DNA of 64,000 nucleotides from Kappaphycus alvarezii (Eukaryota > Rhodophyta > Florideophyceae > Gigartinales > Solieriaceae): contig NADL03000659.1 of NCBI GenBank assembly GCA_002205965.3, positions 744,001 through 808,000 of the forward strand, in the 5' to 3' direction. The notes under the pieces were generated by a model that saw only the letters and a program-made list of their open reading frames with translations, ran no database searches and was not told the origin of the DNA. Positions 26,190-36,099 of the stretch are shown here, piece by piece. The position numbers and the translations under genes are program-made. Position 1 is the stretch's first letter. Each line of letters starts with the position of its first letter.

Positions 26190-26208
26190 TACTGTACTGT
26201 ATACAGTA
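26190..26208. repeat. TACTGTA/TACTGTA/TACAGTA footprint-like cluster
   Basis: Three heptamers lie at 26190-26196 (TACTGTA), 26195-26201 (TACTGTA) and 26202-26208 (TACAGTA). They sit in the 51-bp gap between the TA of the pogo-like element and the TA of the Tc1-like element. The sequence matches the footprint left when a TA-CAG...CTG-TA transposon excises. Confidence 0.7.
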
Positions 26209-26227
26209 AAATATTACTTAGCTCCTA

Positions 26228-27761
26228 CAGTGCCGGAAATTCAATTACGACACCCACCCTATTTGCACTAAAAAGATAACCAACCCAGGAAATAGCGCGA
26301 AACTTTGCCAAACGTATTTTTTATATATTATTTAAAGCACCAAAGTTTCGTAAACATTTGACAATTATTTTTTTAAAAATATCAAAAAAGGCTACCAGAG
26401 TGGGGAAATCTGATTACGACAGGGAGTGTCTTTAGTACATTATCATCAAGGAAACACACGTGTTAGTATTTCGTCTTCTTTCCCCTATTCTCAAGCACCT
26501 CTCTGCACCGACTGGTCATGCTTTTGACAAGGTTGTAACGTAATTCTTGCCCCAACTGACCCCACTCAACAAGAATGCAACGTTTAAGTTCAGCGACAGT
26601 GTCAAACTGCCTTCCACCGCAGTAAACTTTCCTAGAAAGCACCCCCATATGTTCTCGATAGGATTTAAATCTGGAGAACGAGCAGGCCATTGCAATATTC
26701 AAATTTTTTGACGCAAACCACTCCAACGTCAACTTAGCCTTGTGTATAGATGCGTTATCTTGTTGAAACTGCCAAGGCCCAGAGAACATAGAAGCTGCAA
26801 ACGGCATTAAGTAGCTCTCCAGCGTTTCGCAGTACTTTGTAGCGTTCTGCCGGCCTGAAAGAAACGCGATTCTCGAATAACCCCCTCGCAAAAAGCAGCC
26901 CAAACCATCACCCCTCCACCCCATTCTGACGGCGAGATAAAATCGTTTCTGGTGTCGTAAATCATGCCAGTATGATTGGCAACCATCGGGCCCATCCAGA
27001 TTCCACTTCTTTTCATCCGAAAATACCACACGAGCCCATTGGTTCCTTGACCAGTTGTGCCTCTCCCGTGCCCACTCTAGCCGAGCTTGCATATGAGTTG
27101 GCGTCAGCGGAAGGGACAGTTTAAGCTTCTGGAATCGAAATGTGGAGCCTCGGACAACAACTGGCGGATGCGGCGGCTCGTAACTGGTAGGGAGAGGTCG
27201 TTCTTGAGTTTTGTTGAAGTTGTCAGTGATTTGGAGGCCTCCCGGTGGAGTCGACGCAAGGCAGAATCAGTGATTTTGCGGTTTTTGCGCCTTTTTTTCG
27301 AATCCATATTTTTTGGGTCCTTAAGAAACAATGAAATGCAAGACGAGACCGATTGACACGCCTCGCTATCTCTGCGACAGGTAGCTTTAGCTTGTGAAGC
27401 TCGAGGATGCCGCCCTTTTCTCGTTCAGTCAAACTGGGCTTGCGACCCATGGTGTGTGCCGTGTTTCGCGGTCAGGGTCAATTCGGAAGTATGCTGCAAT
27501 GGTATGCAGTATAATAAAGCGTTGATATTGGCGGGAACGTCGCAATACTGTTGAGTATTGCTCAACTGTCGTAATCGATTTCCCCCTTTTTGGTAGCCTT
27601 TTTTAGATTTTTTAAAGAAATAATTGGCAAGTCCCTCCGAAACTTTACTCCTTTATATATATCATATAAAGAGAATGGGTTTCCCAGATTTGTTGTATTT
27701 CCTTGGTTTGTTCTCTTTTTAAGGTAAAAAGAGGGGTGTCGTAATTGAATTTCCGGCACTG
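26228..27761 (-). mobile_element. Tc1/mariner-type transposon with IR/DR ends
   Basis: A 1.53-kb element. The outer terminal repeats are near-identical: both ends read CAGTGCCGGAAATTCAATTA and on to 'cgacaccc', flanked by TA at 26226-26227 and 27762-27763. A second inner copy of the same motif occurs at both ends: 'ggaaatctgattacgacag' near 26404-26422, and its counterpart 'ggaaatcgattacgacag' near 27567-27584 on the other strand. Each is preceded by a shared 'aaaaggctacc' block. Long inverted repeats of about 200 bp with paired direct repeats are the IR/DR arrangement known from Sleeping Beauty-like Tc1 elements. The encoded transposase is on the minus strand. Confidence 0.88.
26463..27450 (-). 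pseudogene. Tc1-like DDE transposase (frame-broken)
   Basis: Reads right to left. The start MGRKPSLTEREKGGILELH (27450) opens a paired-like helix-turn-helix. A second frame gives [20 protein letters not shown] and the second helix-turn-helix up to about 27135. A third frame carries [19 protein letters not shown] into the catalytic core. That core has [16 protein letters not shown] (first Asp), [15 protein letters not shown] (second Asp) and, after a one-base register change near 26706, [16 protein letters not shown] (Glu). Register returns near 26640 for [10 protein letters not shown]. The Asp-to-Glu distance is consistent with the Tc1 DD34E signature if one base is missing. All catalytic residues survive, so the copy is recent even though at least four frame changes prevent a full product. 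It ends at 26463, inside the element. Confidence 0.85.
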
Positions 27762-27763
27762 TA

Positions 27764-28182
27764 GGAGCACTGTCGTAGCCAAGAAGGGACGGATATACAC
27801 CTAGCATTACAGTGTAAACTGACATTAGCCCTATCACCGAGTGGAATTGCGAGAGGGACAGTACAGTACGGTACCGTGGCGCCAATGGAGTATTCCGTAC
27901 TGTACTGAAACCTTAGTCGGATACTGCACTCAAATTGATACAGGGTAGTGGTAGTGGACGAGATCTGTATCTACATTGCTGTTGGCATGAGAGCTGGAAA
28001 ACACACTCTACCAACCGCTTTAGCAGAAGTTCGTCGTCAGTCAAGGTCGGGAATTTACATTTTTTTTTCGTTTAGAGACGTGTTGTAGACTCTCTAAATC
28101 GTCACTCTGATCCACATTACTCCCACACCCTCAACCGGGTTGTACATTTAATGACTTTCACCGAGATCTACCGGTTTAGGCT
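27764..28182. promoter_or_regulatory. upstream region of the pseudouridine genes with TGTAC motifs
   Basis: A 420-bp gap between the Tc1-like element and the glycosidase start. A cluster of palindromic TGTAC-type motifs at 27858-27908 includes TACAGTA at 27862-27868 and TACTGTACTG near 27896-27908. No TATA box or start-site motif is secure. A promoter role is inferred only from position. Confidence 0.3.
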
Positions 28183-29151
28183 ATGACTGTGATGGCTGCT
28201 CCTCCGCCGACCCCTGTGCTTGAAAAGAGGCTCAAACCTGGTCAGCTGTACGTACACCCAAAAGTAGCCGACGAACTTCGAAAAGGACGCCCTGTTGTTG
28301 CTCTCGAGTCCACAATCATTGCGCATGGTCTGCCCTACCCCGACAACATTCAAACTGCGCAAAAGCTCGAAGAAACAGTACGCGCCCACAATGCTACACC
28401 AGCCACCATCGCCGTTCTTGATGGTGTCCCGTTCGTTGGACTCACACCCGGACAAATACGTCAAATCGCCTCCCCCCGCAAGCGTGTACAAACTAGCCCG
28501 CCGCGATTTGCCCCGTGCTTTGCACTTCGTCTCACAGGGGCAACCACAGTATCAGCAACCATGGAGATTTCTGCTGCGGCAGGCATCTCTGTGTTTGCTA
28601 CAGGAGGCATAGGAGGTGTTCATCGCCATGTAACAGAGTCGTGGGATATATCAGCAGACATCACAGCCCTCGCGGAGATATCGCAGCTTGTCGTCTGTGC
28701 AGGCGCTAAGTCTATTCTGGATGTACCCAAAACCCTCGAAGCCCTCGAAACAGCATCGGTTCCAGTCCTGGTCCTTGGCAGAGACACTACCACGTTTCCA
28801 GCGTTTTACACACGAGGAAGCCTCCCAGCACCAGGTCTCGTCGAAACCACGGAAGCCGCAGCAAGGGTGTTTCAACTAGGTCGTGAATCGCGTTCAGCGA
28901 AAGGCATACTGCTCGCTGTCCCAGTTCCGAGGGAGTTCGAGGCGGATGCCGCAGTCATTGAAAGTGCGACCCAACAAGCGATTTCAGAGATAGATGAACA
29001 GAGACCGCCTTTGCTACCTCAAGAAATCACTCCCTTTTTACTGAAAAGGATAGCGAAAATCACTGATGGTGCATCTTTGAGGGCAAACGTCCATCTTGCA
29101 CGAAACAATGCTGCTGTAGCGCACATGTTGCAAACCATCTTTGCGCAATGA
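28183..29151 (+). CDS. psuG: pseudouridine-5'-phosphate glycosidase
   Basis: Cleaves the C-C glycosidic bond of pseudouridine 5'-phosphate to uracil and ribose 5-phosphate (PsuG/IndA family). The 322-codon frame spans the whole domain. VVALESTIIAHGLPYP (Glu42) is the conserved entry motif, TGGIGGVHR lies at 140-148, and VVCAGAKSILD carries Lys176, the expected Schiff-base lysine. The C-terminus NVHLARNNAAVAH is typical. Residues 97-117 do not fit the family, but the +1 register over the same bases reads SVYKLARRDLPRALHF, the conserved 'K.sRRDLP' block. So two compensating one-base shifts, one in a run of six C near 28471 and one near 28525, displace a conserved lysine-containing stretch. The first Met gives a length close to bacterial PsuG. 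No targeting peptide is obvious. It overlaps the kinase start by four bases (ATGA), so it may be half of a bifunctional protein. Confidence 0.88.
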   Translation: MTVMAAPPPTPVLEKRLKPGQLYVHPKVADELRKGRPVVALESTIIAHGLPYPDNIQTAQKLEETVRAHNATPATIAVLDGVPFVGLTPGQIRQIASPRKRVQTSPPRFAPCFALRLTGATTVSATMEISAAAGISVFATGGIGGVHRHVTESWDISADITALAEISQLVVCAGAKSILDVPKTLEALETASVPVLVLGRDTTTFPAFYTRGSLPAPGLVETTEAAARVFQLGRESRSAKGILLAVPVPREFEADAAVIESATQQAISEIDEQRPPLLPQEITPFLLKRIAKITDGASLRANVHLARNNAAVAHMLQTIFAQ

Positions 29152-30363
29152 GTAACTCTGCCAGTTGTGAAGCTGTAGCGCCCCCCAGAAAGGCGAAGCG
29201 TGTCGAATTGTCCAAGACGCCTCCAAAGCCAGAGGTTCTCGTTGTAGGTGCCGTTGGCCTCGACATTCACTGTGATCCGATCGCGGCCGCAACTTGCAAA
29301 TGGGGGCATCAATCAGGGGCAAATTCGCCAGTGCCTAGGAGGTGTTGGAAGGAACAGCTGATGCGGCATCCCGTCTGGGCGGGGCGCGTGTTTCATTCGT
29401 CTCTGCGGTTGGCGATGACTTCATCGGCGAGAATGTCATTGATAGGTTGAGAAACTCGGCGATGGATGTTTCTGGAGTTCGAACGTTTGCCGGAAGACGC
29501 ACATCCACGTACTGTGTGGTTCATAACGAGAAGGGAGACATAGTGGTAAGTTGAGAAAGCTAAAGAGGGCTACTATCCAGTTTAGAGCTCGCGGCTGTCG
29601 CGACCGCAAAAAGGCGCAAACCCGTTACGCAAGTACTGACGGAACGCGTTTGCGAATCGTCCCTGGGATACGCGTTGGAAGCGAGTTATAATCAGATTGG
29701 CATTGGGGATATGGATGACATTTTTTGTTCCGAGTCACAGTCTCTCGTTCGGGAAAGTCATGGCGTGATCGAATCGGCATTAGAGCATGTGAACATTTGC
29801 TGCATAGACGGTAATCTTTCCCTACAGACATTCGCTTAATTTCTGAAATGTGCTGGAAAAGCGATGTTCCGTGCTGGTTTGAACCCACCACTCCCCAAAA
29901 GAGCACGAGAGTTATCGACGCGGGCGCGTTGCAGTACATGTCATATTTATCTCCAAACCTCCAGGAGCTTTCTGCAATGGCTGGGGCTCTTGGTGGCTCA
30001 GTAGAGCACCTAACTGTGGCACAACAATCATGGCGTGTCTTGGAACAAGGAGGCGGTGGCAAGCGAGGTCAGTGCTTGCTAGTCACATGCGGGAGCGAAG
30101 GAATACGACGGTTCAAATTGCGGAAGTATCCTAGTTCCGGAAGGGACGTGACATATCTTTCGGAGACACAATTTGAGCCAGTAACGGTCGAGGTTACGGG
30201 AAATACGACAGGTGCAGGTGACACCTTTGCAGGAAGATGCATAGCTGCGCTAGCGCTCGGTGTTGATGAAGAATATGCGGTCCAACTTGGAATGGAAGCG
30301 GCTGAAAAGAGTTGCCAGGCAGTTTCCCACACCGGCCATGAGACAGGGAAGGCAAAGCTTTGA
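29148..30363 (+). CDS. PfkB-family pseudouridine kinase (frame-broken)
   Basis: PfkB carbohydrate kinase, by context the enzyme phosphorylating pseudouridine for the glycosidase just upstream. Segments in order: PEVLVVGAVGLDIHCDP (frame of the ATG at 29148); after a shift at a run of five G near 29302, NQGQIRQCLGGVLEGTADAA and VSFVSAVGDDFIGENVIDRL; then, past a possible 42-bp intron (GTAAGT at 29546, AG at 29587), GIGDMDDIF and NICCIDGNLSL; then, after a one-base shift near 29826, CWFEPTTPQKSTRVIDAG. The PfkB signature EVTGNTTGAGDTFAGR, with the catalytic Asp in 'GAGD', lies near 30189-30236. Fused glycosidase-kinase proteins are known in eukaryotes. The gene is either a pseudogene or suffers sequence errors, since conservation resumes after each break. 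It ends tail-to-tail with topoisomerase I. Confidence 0.78.
29546..29587 (+). other. possible short intron in the kinase gene
   Basis: GTAAGT at 29546 follows codons for EKGDIV, and two AG acceptors are near (29579-29580 after 'atcc', and 29586-29587). Using the second keeps the downstream frame that contains GDMDDIF. This is a 42-bp intron by inspection only. A sequence error is the alternative. Confidence 0.3.
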
Positions 30364-31022
30364 GTGAACTGATTATCTACGCGATTTGTGGCGTAATGGT
30401 AACAACTGCGGGAGGTATGATGTCTTAACTGCCCGTGAGGAAATCTGGAAACAACATGCTACGAAGTTCAAGGGGTTTTCAGTTGTTATCTGCGTTTGTT
30501 TTCGATGAGAACAAACTCTTCACTCAAGTTGTACCGTTGTTTTCTAGAACGAAAACGGGATTAGCAATAAGAAAAGGACTGATTTTTCTTTGGACTCTGA
30601 CTTTTTACTTGCTCGGTCGTTCCGAATTCTCATTTTCAGTCCAGTCGATCTGCAACGCAGTATGGACTGCTGGGACAAGAGCTCCATAAGCACATGGTCG
30701 TCGGGATTACTCCCCATTACCTTCTCCGGGAGATTTCCTATTCTCGTACACTGGTATATTAATGAGCTGCACTAATTGCTTTCTTATCCCATTGCTGGAC
30801 CTCGGTTCTAAACGGCCCACGTTGTCAGACCTTGCCAATCTCTCCATCAAAATTGCAGCGACTCTCGTTTCGTAGCATTGTCGTGATCCAGAATGCGTCC
30901 ACTGAGGCACTAGAATGGGACCCTCTGAACCGGAACTGTGGAAACTCGTAGTGAAATGTAGTAATCTCTCGCCTCCAGCAAAGTCTATGCCGCCGCACTC
31001 TTTTGTTTTACACGGCTAGATC
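30364..31022. other. convergent intergenic region
   Basis: The 3' ends of the kinase (+) and topoisomerase I (-) face each other across about 660 bp. Short frames exist (30435-30689 +, 30707-30910 -) but show no family features. Probably 3' UTRs and spacer. Confidence 0.4.
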
Positions 31023-33912
31023 TTACTGATTTCGACTTTGACGCGACGCGCTCCTTTCCTCTCGTTCCTCGAACAGCCCTTGGTTTCCATTCACCGGCTG
31101 GTTTTCGAACTCCGTATCACATTCTTCCTTGCTTTGTTCCTCTTTCTGCCTGCGCTTTTCTTTCCTTGTCTCTGCAGCATCAATCAGCGGCAAGGCTTCG
31201 TTGAAGGAAACATCGAGAACGTTGAATTGGTCCTTGTTCAGAGACACATATGTCCCATTATGAACAACGTACGGCCCGTATGGTCCGATGGCAGCCCTTA
31301 TCTCTTCGCCGCTCTTTGGGTGTCGGCCAAGAAGCCGAGGTAAACTCAGAAGTTTTAGAGCAAGGTCCAAACTTAGATGCCTACATCCATGCCAGGGAAC
31401 AATCCGCAACGCTTAGGCTTCGTGCCCTTCGGTGCGTCTTCGTCTCTCCCTAGCTGCACGTAAGGACCGTATCTAGATGTTTTCAAAAGCACAGGTAATC
31501 CCGTGATCGGATCTATGCCGAGCTCTGGATCCTCTGCAAGTTGCAGGACGTCGCCAAGCCGATCAGGCGAGAGATCATCAGCAAGCGTAGTCTTTGGAAG
31601 GGAGGCCACTACCTTTCCATCCCGTTCAATGTAGGGGCCGTACGAGCTCACGAGGACCTTGTTTTGGACCAATCTGCGGAGGGATCACCATCACCTTCGT
31701 TCGTTCCCTAGCAACGCGATGAGCTTTCCTCGCCGTAGTACGCCCTGAATCCTCCCAGTGTTCTTTGGCGCCGCCTCGGACAGCTTGCCAAGGTCAGCGT
31801 CTTCTGCGCTGCTTGCGGGGCACTTTGCAACATTTCGAGAGGCATGTTTGGAAGCAAAACCTGTTTGTACATTCCTGGATCGATTTCATCCTCAGACCTC
31901 CTGACAGAATCAGCCAGCCCTTCGTCCCCACAATAGTAATTAGTTAAGTATTTGGTCCGTTCTGCGCTTCCTGCCGCAATCTTATCGAGAGCCTCTTCCA
32001 TTCTCGCGGTGAATTCCGCATCTACAAAAGATGGAAATTGCTCGGTGAGCAGTTTGTCAACGGTAAACGCAGTCAAGCTCGGAACCAACGCCCTAGGGGG
32101 AACACCCTTATCTCCGCCGAGCATCGACCACGGAAAATATACCCTCTGGTTATTAGTTTTTCAATGATGCTGGCATATGTGCTTGGTCTTCCCACACCGA
32201 GCTCCTCGAGCTCTTTCACCAACGAAGCATCGTTATAACGAGCAGGAGGCTTCGTCTCATGATCCAGAATCGAAACTTGCGACCCTGCCAGCCTTTCGCC
32301 TTCCTTTACAATCGGAAGATAACCATCCGAGACTTCCCCAAGTACTCATCGTTGAGATAAGCTTGGAGAAACCCCGGCTCAACCACCACACTCCCAGTGG
32401 CCTTAAATTCTGCAACCTGACCAGGACCTTCTTCCAAAAGCGCACTTCAACCTTGATTGCTGTTTGATCCAGCTTGGCGCTGTTCATCTGAGAACAAATA
32501 GTGCGCCTGTAAATCAAGTTGTAAACAGACCTTACCTCCGGTTCCACATCAGGCAACTCTTCTGGTGTTAAAAATTTACTCCCGGCTGGTCGAATCGCCT
32601 CATGGGCTGCTTGTGCCCCTTTGGCTTGGCCCCGCTCCTCCCTCCGTCCCCTTTCCAGAGAAACTGTTCCCCGTACAACTTCGACACGGCCTCGCGGCAA
32701 GCCTTTACAGCCTGCTCACTCAAAGATGGATTATCTGTGCGCATGTACGTAATGTATCCGTTTTCGTACAACTGCTGCGCGATCCGCATCGTCTTCCCTA
32801 CGCCCATGCCAAACTTATTACCACACTCCTGCTGCAAAGTAGATGTTATAAATGGTAGTGGGGATTCCTCGAGGTCCGCTTCTTCCACACTCTTCACAAC
32901 TGCGTCCTCCAGTTTCATCCTTTCACAAAAGGCCTCAATGCCTTCACGGTCAAATCTCCAAGCCTTTTCGGCGACAGAGTCCTTGAGATGACCAGTCTGC
33001 GGGTCAAAATCGGAGCCTCTCACGAGCCTCTTCCCATCCACAGCACTCAACGTAGCGACAAGCTCTTCCTTTGTACCAACCGGGCGCTGCATCCACAGAA
33101 TTTTGCTTTCCGAAACTGGAGCCTTTGAGTTTCCCTTTTCACAACGACAGACATGGCGACGCTTTGAACGCGCCCCGCACTCAACCCACGTGCAATTTTC
33201 TTCCACAGCAACGGGCTCATAGTATATCCCGCAAGACGATCCAAGACTCGCCTCGTTTCCTGTGCCTCAACCAGCCTCATATCAATCTCGCGGCAATGCT
33301 GAAACGCATGTTCGATAGCATCCGGGGTGATCTCATGAAACACGGCGCGCTTTACGGGGACGGCGGGTTCAATACCTGTGTCAAATGCCACGAGATGGCC
33401 TCACCCTCCCGATCCTCATCAGTAGCCAAAATAAGCTCTGCGCATTTGCGCAATTCTGACTTGAGCTCTGTGATGATGGCCTGCTTGCCCGAGATGAGGA
33501 CGTAGAGTGGCTTGAAATTGTCGTCGACATTGACACCCAATCGAGCCCATGGTTCATTCTTGTATTTGGCAGGTATTCTCTTTGCAGAGGATGGAATTTC
33601 ACGGATGTGACCGACGCATGAGCGGACTTTGTAGAGGGAGGCGGGAAGGAATGATTGGATGGTGGCGGCTTTTGCGGGACTCTCGACAATGACCAGAGAG
33701 GAGGGATGTGCAGGTGTAGAGGGGACGGGTTGATTGAGGTGGAGGTGGTGAGGGTGCATGTTGTCGCGGTGATGAAGGGGAGATGGCGTGGGTGGTGAGG
33801 AGGGCGGAACGGAAGGGGAGGGAAGAAAGGTGAGGGAGACTGATTTTGGCACGTTGGGCATTGTGGCGGAAAGGATGCAGCGAATGGCAATCATGTGGTG
33901 CACAGACAGCAC
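31023..33912 (-). CDS. topA: bacterial-type DNA topoisomerase I
   Basis: Type IA topoisomerase relaxing negative supercoils by transient single-strand breaks. The first frame (33912-33352) has about 72 Ser/Pro/His-rich residues, then Toprim: LVIVESPAK (Glu77) and ATDEDREGE (Asp165, Asp167, Glu169). Next come [14 protein letters not shown] and [20 protein letters not shown] (33391-33047); [15 protein letters not shown] with the catalytic Tyr (33206-32568 frame); [14 protein letters not shown] (from about 32640); [17 protein letters not shown] (near 32200-32150); and [16 protein letters not shown] and [14 protein letters not shown] (32124-31708). Two C-terminal topo repeats, [11 protein letters not shown] and [12 protein letters not shown], finish it, with a charged tail to the stop at 31023. 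The full domain order is present, but about seven register changes occur, several at homopolymers. In eukaryotes this enzyme usually serves plastids or mitochondria. The Ser-rich leader fits targeting but is not proof. Confidence 0.87.
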
Positions 33913-34660
33913 TTGACGCTACTACACACTTTTAGATGTGGGGGTATCCGCATCAACGAGCAATTCTGGTGCGATCAGATCAATCCGACAAATCTCGAAA
34001 TCTCCAGGTCCTCAAATGACCATGACCTGCAACCTGTCCACAGTGGGAAAGGAGAGATTCGGTTCACTGCAGCGCCACGGGGATTTGCAAACCCTCAGGG
34101 CTACCCGTCCCGATCGAGCTCATTAAATTACTGTAACCTCAACTCGTACTGTACAGTGCATGTATTGTACAGCACGGTACAGTAGAGAAGAATATTACAG
34201 TACGGAAAGTGTCGTACTGTTCCTCGGAAGCCATTGCATCCCCATGATTCGATCATTGATAAGCTTGATCTAATTTTGTATTGGCTTGACACTTCTGGAC
34301 TATCCCACAGTTCAGTACTGCATGTCCCATGCAGCACGACGGTCCTGCGGGCCGACCTGCGGGTAGGGGGGTAGACGAGGAAGTTGGCGGGCCGGAGTTC
34401 GGCGGAGGTCGTGGTGCCTGTGAAGGCAGCCGAATCCTTGCGAGAAATAGTCAGCCTCATAGTCTCACCAGGCATCCTGGGGCTTATGGCATTGTTGGCA
34501 GCGAATTGAGAGGGGGTCGGCATAAACAGCTAGGCCGAGATGGCGTTGTAGAGTGAAGGGCCAGTTCGCCTTAGGGACCGACGCGGTTGCAGGTTGAGCA
34601 GTGAGGAGGGCAGCGGGCGGACGGCGAAAGGACTGGCCACGAATTCGGAGACGGGCGGCT
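33913..34660. promoter_or_regulatory. topoisomerase I upstream region with TGTAC cluster
   Basis: Between the topoisomerase start (-) and the reverse-transcriptase remnant (+). At 34145-34222 there is a dense cluster of palindromic motifs, including TACTGTA at 34147-34153 overlapping TACAGT, then 'tgtacagcacggtacagta', 'attacagtacgg' and 'gtactgttc'. No other regulatory signal is clear. G/C-rich sequence from 34330 on probably belongs to the decayed retroelement. Confidence 0.3.
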
Positions 34661-34664
34661 TAGG

Positions 34665-36066
34665 TTGAGTGGCGTGAGGAGATACTCGAGTTTGCGGTTC
34701 GCCGCATCTCCCGCAAAACGTCTGCTGGACCTGACCGCACGCCGGCGCCTTGTTGTCAACTCCTCGTCCAGACTTGAGCCAACCCAAAAGCTAGAGTCAC
34801 GGGCGAGGGGGTCCTCACCCGACTCGTCGCTTGGATCGCCAGAGGCGACCTGCCATGCTCTGTCCTGCCTCTCGTGGCTGCTGCAGCTCTGCTTCCGCTT
34901 CGGCCAAAGCCATACGAGATCCGGACCATTGCTGTTGGGTCGGGCCTCCGTCGCCTGGTTACGAAGATGCTACTCCCTGCGGCAATCGATAACATCCGCG
35001 ATTCCTCGCCCCTTTCCAGACGGCAAATGGAATCAGGCCTGGAATGGACGCGTTTGTCCACGACACGCGCACCCTACCCGTCGTTTCTCCTGCCGCTTTG
35101 ATACTATCACGGTCCCCATTGACGCGCACAACGCCTTCAACCAAGTTGATCGCCAGTCAATGCTCGACCACCTGCCGTCTTTGACCTGGACAACAGGTAT
35201 ATTCGCCCAGTTTATTAACATGGTTTACGGAAATACGCAACCTCGGTTGCTCGTCCGAACCGCCACCACACGACCATCGCGAGTGCCCAAGGTACACGGC
35301 GACCCGGTCAGCATGCTCCTGTTTTCCCTCACTGCCCAGCCGCTCATCCGCCAGATCGCAGAGGAAACAGGTGTCGTCATGAACCATTGGTATGCTGATA
35401 ACAGTACGTTCATCGGGTCCCTCGTTGACCTCCGAAGGGCCCTCCGCCAACTCCGTGACGAAGGGCCCGCAGACGGCTTGCAACTCAATGCTGAGAAAAC
35501 GCGCATCTATTGGCCAACTGTCCCGCGGCCAGCGCGCGAGGCTTTTCTCCGTGAGTCCCGCCTCGCCCATTGCTCCTCCGACAAGTTCGAACTATTGGGC
35601 GCTCCAATCGGCAACCGCCCGTTCACAGACTCGTTCCTGCAAGCCAACATCGATAGCTGCCTCCGCACCCTACAGCTGCTTCACAAGGTCGACGACCCCC
35701 GCGCGCGCTACCACATGCATGGCCTGTGCGCAACGGCCTGCCCAGTCAGCTTGCCTTCAAGCTCGCCGACCCGACAGACGCACGTCCCGTGCCGAGGTGT
35801 TTGACTCCCTGCAAGGGTCGTTGTTCGCGGATCCTAACGGTGTCACGCTCACGGATAAAGTATGGTTGCAGGCTACCTTGCCCTTCCGACATGGTGGCCT
35901 GAGCATCACACTTGTCAAACTGTTCGACCATGGTGGTGTTGCCTTAAGTTTCTTTGACGCGGAACCGGCCCGTGCGCCTCTGGAATCATTGGCAAACACC
36001 GGCATGACACGCTCCGCGACGTCATTGCTTGCGGTATCGCCCGTGCAGCATGCCTGGGCCGCCTGA
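34665..36066 (+). pseudogene. non-LTR-type reverse transcriptase remnant
   Basis: Reverse transcriptase fragment in a strongly GC-rich, three-frame patchwork. LPLRPKPYEIRTIAVGSGLR (34889-34950, one frame) is the 'rPI.vg..lrRl' finger block, and ANGIRPGMDAFVHDTRTL (about 35025-35080, another frame) the 'G...G.e..vh' block. The long frame then gives VPIDAHNAFNQVDRQSML (35115-35168), which includes the motif A Asp. GDPVSMLLFSLTAQPLI (35300-35350) is motif B. MNHWYADNSTFIGS (35380-35421) is motif C, with the expected second Asp changed to Asn. LQLNAEKTRIYWPT (thumb) follows. After another shift, TLPFRHGGLSITLVKLF (35877-35927) matches a 'LP...GGLG' block seen downstream in such proteins. Endonuclease and RNase H domains were not seen. 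It lies between two intact-looking cellular genes. Confidence 0.72.
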
Positions 36067-36099
36067 TGGAGATCCCGCTCCTCGTGCCCGATCGCGTGC

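Noticed and set aside
29811-29827. A GT...AG segment (gtaatctttccctacag) that would join two kinase frames
   Set aside because: It would be a 17-bp intron, far too short. The same bases encode the conserved DGNLSL motif, so a one-base frame break is more likely.
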